Shown: positions 26,009-29,209 of the stretch, piece after piece | Layout: the number at the start of each line of letters is the position of its first letter | Position numbering within the stretch: the stretch's first letter is position 1 | NCBI GenBank assembly: GCA_002438905.1 | Contig: DJSA01000043.1 | Span: forward strand, 1-29,209 | DNA length: 29,209 bases | Reading direction: 5' to 3' | Source of the DNA: Bacteroidales bacterium UBA6346 | GTDB lineage: Bacteria > Bacteroidota > Bacteroidia > Bacteroidales > UBA932 | Program-made: the position numbers and the translations under genes | Notes under the pieces: generated by a model | Told to the model about the DNA's origin: nothing | The model's database searches: none | The model's input: the letters and a program-made list of their open reading frames with translations, nothing else

Positions 26009-27160
26009 TTAAAGCATTGCGTAGGCACGCACATCGTCCGCTGTGATTGTCGGGCCCGAGAGGATCAGCAGTCGCTCCACCACGTTGCGAAGTTCGCGGA
26101 TGTTGCCGGTCCAACTGCGGTCCATGAGCAATTGCATGGCCTCCGGCTCGATTGGTCGCGTGCTCTTTCCGCTTTCAGCGCTAATCTGATTTATGAAGTA
26201 GTCCACGAGCAACGGAATGTCGCTCTTTCGGTCATCGAGGGAAGGGACGTTGATTACAATTACGCTCAAGCGGTGGTAGAGGTCCTCACGGAAATTTCCT
26301 TTGGCAATCTCTTCGCGAAGGTTCTTGTTGGTTGCCGCAATCACACGCACATCCACGGTAATGTCCTTGTCAGAGCCCACTCTCGAAAGCTTTTTCTCCT
26401 GAAGCACGCGGAGTACCTTTGCCTGGGCAGGAAGCGACATGTCTCCGATTTCGTCAAGAAAGAGCGTGCCGCCGTCTGCCTGTTCGAACTTTCCCTTGTG
26501 TTGTTTTATCGCAGAAGTAAACGAACCTTTCTCGTGCCCGAAAAGCTCGCTCTCAATTAGTTCCGAAGGAATTGCCGCGCAGTTCACCTCGATGTACGGC
26601 ATCTGCGAGCGCAGGCTCTTCTGGTGCAGCGACCTCGCGACGAGTTCCTTTCCAGTTCCGTTGCCTCCCTGGATGAGCACCCTTGCATCGGTCGGAGCCA
26701 CCTTATCTATCATCTGCTTGACCTTCATTATGGCCTCCGACTCGCCGATCATTTCCTGACCATATACCTTCTTCTTGAGAACTTTGGTCTCCTGGATGAG
26801 GTTGCTGCGCTCTGTGGCGTTCTTGATGGTAATCAGAATCCGGTTGAGGTCCAGAGGCTTGGAGAGGAAATCGAACGCCCCCTTCTTTATGCAGCTGACC
26901 GCAGTGTCGATGTCCCCGTGTCCCGAAATCATCACCACCGGCGTCTCTATTCCCTTTTCTCTCAGCGTGTCAAGCACCTCCTCGCCGGAGAGAGACGGCA
27001 TCTTTATGTCGCAGAAAATCACGTCATACTTCTCCTTGTCGGCCATTTCCATGCCCTTCGCCCCATCATCGGCAACGTCGACCGAATGCCCTTCGTCTTC
27101 AAGTATTTCCTGCATCAGATTCCGGATGGAACGTTCATCATCGATAACCAATATTCTCAT
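26009..27160 (-). CDS. Sigma-54-dependent response regulator (NtrC family) lacking a DNA-binding domain
   Basis: The protein has 383 residues. The receiver domain (1-120) has acidic DDE (7-9), the phosphoacceptor Asp51 in IFCDIKMPSLSG, Ser79 and Lys101. The AAA+ domain (about 138-365) has Walker A GGNGTGKELVA (165-175), the sigma-54 contact loop GSFTSA (212-217, canonical GAFTGA), Walker B GGTLFLDEIGDM (230-241), and AATNKNLREEIAKGNFREDLYHRLSVI with sensor and Arg-finger residues. The protein stops at RNVVERLLILSGPTITADDVRAYAML, where NtrC relatives continue for another 60-90 residues into a Fis-type helix-turn-helix. That domain is missing, with stop codons following at once. It likely partners the NtrY-like kinase. 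Its targets are not visible in this window. Confidence 0.92.
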   Translation of the reverse strand: MRILVIDDERSIRNLMQEILEDEGHSVDVADDGAKGMEMADKEKYDVIFCDIKMPSLSGEEVLDTLREKGIETPVVMISGHGDIDTAVSCIKKGAFDFLSKPLDLNRILITIKNATERSNLIQETKVLKKKVYGQEMIGESEAIMKVKQMIDKVAPTDARVLIQGGNGTGKELVARSLHQKSLRSQMPYIEVNCAAIPSELIESELFGHEKGSFTSAIKQHKGKFEQADGGTLFLDEIGDMSLPAQAKVLRVLQEKKLSRVGSDKDITVDVRVIAATNKNLREEIAKGNFREDLYHRLSVIVINVPSLDDRKSDIPLLVDYFINQISAESGKSTRPIEPEAMQLLMDRSWTGNIRELRNVVERLLILSGPTITADDVRAYAML

Positions 27161-27262
27161 TTCCTATAATTTTTAAGATACCCCACAGCCGCAAAAGGCC
27201 GCCCCGTCATTGAAAAAACAATGCCGTATTCCACTATCGAATACAAATATCGTAAATTTTGT

Positions 27263-27293
27263 TTTGAATAAATCAATCAGATGCGTAATTTTG
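27263..27293 (+). promoter_or_regulatory. Promoter of the cmk-ispH operon
   Basis: TTTG (27263-27266), 19 bases, then TAATTTTG (27286-27293): a full match to the Bacteroidota TTTG/TAnnTTTG consensus. The predicted leader is about 58 bases. The AT-rich bases 27161-27262 also contain the unrecognised upstream region of the divergent sigma-54 regulator gene. Confidence 0.75.
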
Positions 27294-27358
27294 CCGATTG
27301 CAACGGAAATATTCCCTTCGGATCGAAAAAGCCGGTGGGGATGGGATAGCGGTTCGAT

Positions 27359-28060
27359 ATGAAAAAATACGATATACCTAACATTACCATAGCCATTGAC
27401 GGATATTCCTCCACAGGAAAGAGTTCCTTCGCAAAACTGATTGCGTCGGAGTTTTCGTTCCTCTACCTTGATTCGGGGGCGCTCTATCGTGCCGTGACGC
27501 TGTATGCAATTGAACATGGGCTCATCGATGACAACGGCAAGATTGACTTGCCTGCGCTCGTTAAGGCTCTGAATACTTTGGATGTACATTTTGAAAATAC
27601 GGCTGATGGCGTGGCGACATACATCGGAAACCGTTGTGTCGAGAAGGAAATCCGCAGTCTCGGCGTTTCCCGAAAGGTAAGTCCAATTTCTGCTGTGCCG
27701 GAGGTCCGCGATTATGTAAACGGACGTTTGAGGAAATTCGGAAAGAGCGGCCGTGTGGTTATGGACGGAAGGGACATAGGGACGACTGTATTCCCCAACG
27801 CGGAACTGAAGATCTTTATGACGGCGGATCCTCTTGTGCGCGCGCGCAGACGTGCCGCGGAAATGGAGGCAAGGGGCGAGAAGGTGAATTTGACCGATGT
27901 TCTGGAAAATATCAGAAGCCGGGACTATATCGACTCTCACCGGAGCGTTTCTCCGCTGTCGAAAGCCGTAGACGCCATTGAACTTGACAATTCCGCCATG
28001 ACGTTGGATGACCAGATGGTCTGGATCAAAAATATCCTTCGGGAAAGGTTTGGAGTTTAG
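27359..28060 (+). CDS. cmk: Cytidylate kinase
   Basis: Phosphorylates CMP and dCMP with ATP in the cytoplasm. The protein has 233 residues, the normal length. The P-loop is AIDGYSSTGKSS, followed by LDSGALYRAVTLYA (the NMP-binding region, usually LDTGAMYRAVT), VSRKVSPISAVPEVRDYV, VVMDGRDIGTTVFPNAELKIFMTA (the GRDIGT catalytic motif), and the lid RSRDYIDSHRSVSPLSKAVDAI. It is 6 bases upstream of ispH, with which it forms an operon. Confidence 0.96.
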   Translation: MKKYDIPNITIAIDGYSSTGKSSFAKLIASEFSFLYLDSGALYRAVTLYAIEHGLIDDNGKIDLPALVKALNTLDVHFENTADGVATYIGNRCVEKEIRSLGVSRKVSPISAVPEVRDYVNGRLRKFGKSGRVVMDGRDIGTTVFPNAELKIFMTADPLVRARRRAAEMEARGEKVNLTDVLENIRSRDYIDSHRSVSPLSKAVDAIELDNSAMTLDDQMVWIKNILRERFGV

Positions 28061-28066
28061 ACTGTT

Positions 28067-29023
28067 ATGAGGAAATTTGCTACAGTAGATGTCGACAAGG
28101 ATTCCGGCTTCTGTGCGGGGGTAATCAGGGCGGTTAACATTGCCGAGGAGAAGCTCGAACACGAGAAGGACCGGAAAATCTTTTCACTTGGAGCGCTGGT
28201 CCATAACGAAGCTGTGCTCTCCGGACTTGAGGCGGCAGGATTGGTGACGATTGACAGGGAGGACCTTGACGAGATGCAGTCGGTGGAGAATGCCGATCTT
28301 ATAATTAGGGCACATGGGGAGCCTCCTTCGACCTATGTTCGCGCGAAAGCTCTTGGTTTTGAGATTGTTGACTGCACTTGTCCTGTTGTACTACAACTTC
28401 AGAAGCGTATACGTACGGCATATTTGCAGCAGAAGAAGGCAGGAAAGGGGCAGATTGTTATTTTCGGAAAAGTAGGTCATGCCGAGGTTCTCGGACTGGT
28501 GGGTCAGACTGATGGCACCGCTGTTGTAGTCGAGAATCTGCAGATGCTTGAGGAGGCGATTGCTGATGGTCGGATACGCCAGTGCACACCGACCGAGATT
28601 TTCAGTCAGACCACAAAAAGTCCCGGGGAATATGAAAAGGTGTGCGCGAGACTTGCTAAGGTGCGAGGGCTGCTTCTGCGGCTTAAGGTGCATAACACGA
28701 TCTGCCGTCAGGTGGCGACCCGCCATGCCAAGCTTTCCGCCTTTGCGCGCAGCCATGATGTGATTGTCTTCGTCTGCGGCAAGTCAAGTTCCAATGGCAA
28801 GGTTCTCTGCGAGTTCTGCAAGTCTGTGAACATCCGGACCTACAATATCAGTTCCATCGATGAGTTGAATGGGGAGTGGTTCCGTGAGGACGACAAGATC
28901 GGGGTCTGCGGTGCGGCCTCCACCCCAAAATGGTTGCTTGAGGAAACCGCTGCACGTATCAAGGACATTTTGCAGAAAGACAATAAAATGCTACCTTTGC
29001 GCGGCGAAACTGAAAGATTATAA
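28067..29023 (+). CDS. ispH: 4-hydroxy-3-methylbut-2-enyl diphosphate reductase (LytB)
   Basis: Last enzyme of the MEP isoprenoid pathway: makes IPP and DMAPP from HMBPP using a [4Fe-4S] cluster. The protein has 318 residues. Cluster cysteines: Cys16 (GFCAGVIRAV), Cys105 (CTCPVV) and Cys213 (NTIC). Substrate-binding residues: His46 (LVHNE), His83 (RAHGE), His138/Glu140 (GHAEVLG), SQTT (TQTT in most), SSSNGK (SSNS-like) and GAASTP (GASAP-like). The catalytic set is complete. The C-terminal tail (about 300-318) is longer than usual, and the efp promoter lies inside its coding region. Confidence 0.95.
   Translation: MRKFATVDVDKDSGFCAGVIRAVNIAEEKLEHEKDRKIFSLGALVHNEAVLSGLEAAGLVTIDREDLDEMQSVENADLIIRAHGEPPSTYVRAKALGFEIVDCTCPVVLQLQKRIRTAYLQQKKAGKGQIVIFGKVGHAEVLGLVGQTDGTAVVVENLQMLEEAIADGRIRQCTPTEIFSQTTKSPGEYEKVCARLAKVRGLLLRLKVHNTICRQVATRHAKLSAFARSHDVIVFVCGKSSSNGKVLCEFCKSVNIRTYNISSIDELNGEWFREDDKIGVCGAASTPKWLLEETAARIKDILQKDNKMLPLRGETERL
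28969..28999 (+). promoter_or_regulatory. Promoter of efp, inside the 3' end of ispH
   Basis: TTTG (28969-28972), 19 bases, then TACCTTTG (28992-28999) is a full consensus match. It overlaps the last codons of ispH and would give efp its own transcript with a leader of about 105 bases that contains the two 18-mers. Confidence 0.7.
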
Positions 29024-29025
29024 TC

Positions 29026-29064
29026 CTGTCATTTCGAACGCAGGCGCTGTCATTTCGAACGCAG
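29026..29064. repeat. Tandem pair of an 18-mer (dispersed-repeat fragment)
   Basis: CTGTCATTTCGAACGCAG occurs at 29026-29043 and again at 29047-29064, separated by GCG. The second is followed by TGAGAAATC. The string TGTCATTTCGA-GC-GAGAAATCT resembles a short intergenic repeat scattered through many bacterial genomes, including Bacteroidota (established knowledge, recalled, not searched). In this window it sits in the efp leader. Confidence 0.7.
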
Positions 29065-29112
29065 TGAGAAATCTTTTAACGGGAAGTAATATTTTAAATT
29101 TTATATAGTAAT

Positions 29113-29209
29113 ATGGCAACAACAGCAGATTTCAAGAACGGGCTCTACCTGATGTATAACGGTAAGCCTTGTTCTATCGTATGGTTCCAGCACGTGAAGC
29201 CGGGCAAGG
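29113..29209 (+). CDS. efp: Translation elongation factor P (5' part)
   Basis: The first 32 codons are visible: MATTADFKNGLYLMYNGKPC, then SIVWFQHVKPGK. This matches the EF-P N-terminal KOW-like domain, with the conserved HVKPGK loop holding the lysine (Lys32) that in some lineages is modified. EF-P relieves ribosome stalling at polyproline. The window ends one base into the next codon. Confidence 0.88.
   Translation, partial: MATTADFKNGLYLMYNGKPCSIVWFQHVKPGK

Noticed and set aside
27173..28162. A 329-codon open frame on the minus strand over cmk and the start of ispH
   Set aside because: Both plus-strand genes are complete and have convincing motifs and a promoter; the reverse frame has no family resemblance or start signal.
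1..29209. CRISPR array, tRNA, rRNA, prophage or insertion sequence
   Set aside because: I saw no regularly spaced repeat array, no cloverleaf-like gene, and no transposase, integrase or phage structural motif; the only mobile-associated trace is the rhuM remnant.

Overview
This 29.2 kb window is chromosomal DNA from a Bacteroidota bacterium, most likely of the order Bacteroidales. The evidence is a SusC/SusD pair next to a hybrid two-component system, Bacteroidota-type promoters (TTTG, about 19-20 bases, TAnnTTTG) in front of several genes, mostly weak Shine-Dalgarno sites, and lineage-typical small secreted proteins. Some housekeeping proteins, including the start of EF-P, faintly suggest a Rikenellaceae/Alistipes-like genus, but that is only an impression. 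I saw no rRNA, tRNA, CRISPR array or intact mobile element.

Region 1 (1-9370, minus strand) is a polysaccharide utilisation locus. In transcription order it holds a hybrid two-component sensor/regulator, SusC, SusD and a GH43 lipoprotein cut by the window edge. The regulator would sense a glycan fragment in the periplasm and switch on susCD and the enzyme. The locus carries two long poly-G tracts (G10 upstream of susC, and nine G within the regulator's coding strand), an inverted repeat in front of the regulator and a strong stem-loop between susD and the GH43 gene.

Region 2 (9538-16277, minus strand) is a run of chromosomal genes: an S41 protease, shikimate dehydrogenase, a SpoU-type RNA methyltransferase, a PlsC-like acyltransferase, an M16 peptidase and a secreted protein of unknown function. 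The last two are joined by a TAATG overlap and have unusually good Shine-Dalgarno sites. Region 3 (16278-17096) is a gap with a frameshifted remnant of a rhuM-type gene.

Region 4 (17123-20299, plus strand) is a dnaX-lptB-rlmH operon. It converges on queH and a DUF4783 gene (minus strand). Region 5 (21734-27160) holds an NtrY-like membrane histidine kinase on the plus strand, facing a tcdA-like gene and a sigma-54 response regulator on the minus strand. The regulator ends right after its AAA+ module and has no DNA-binding domain. Region 6 (27263-29209, plus strand) is cmk-ispH, followed by the start of efp behind its own promoter and a repeated 18-mer.

The most interesting signals are the poly-G tracts and inverted repeat around the PUL regulator, and the sigma-54 activator that lacks a DNA-binding domain. 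I did not find a clearly new defence or mobile system.
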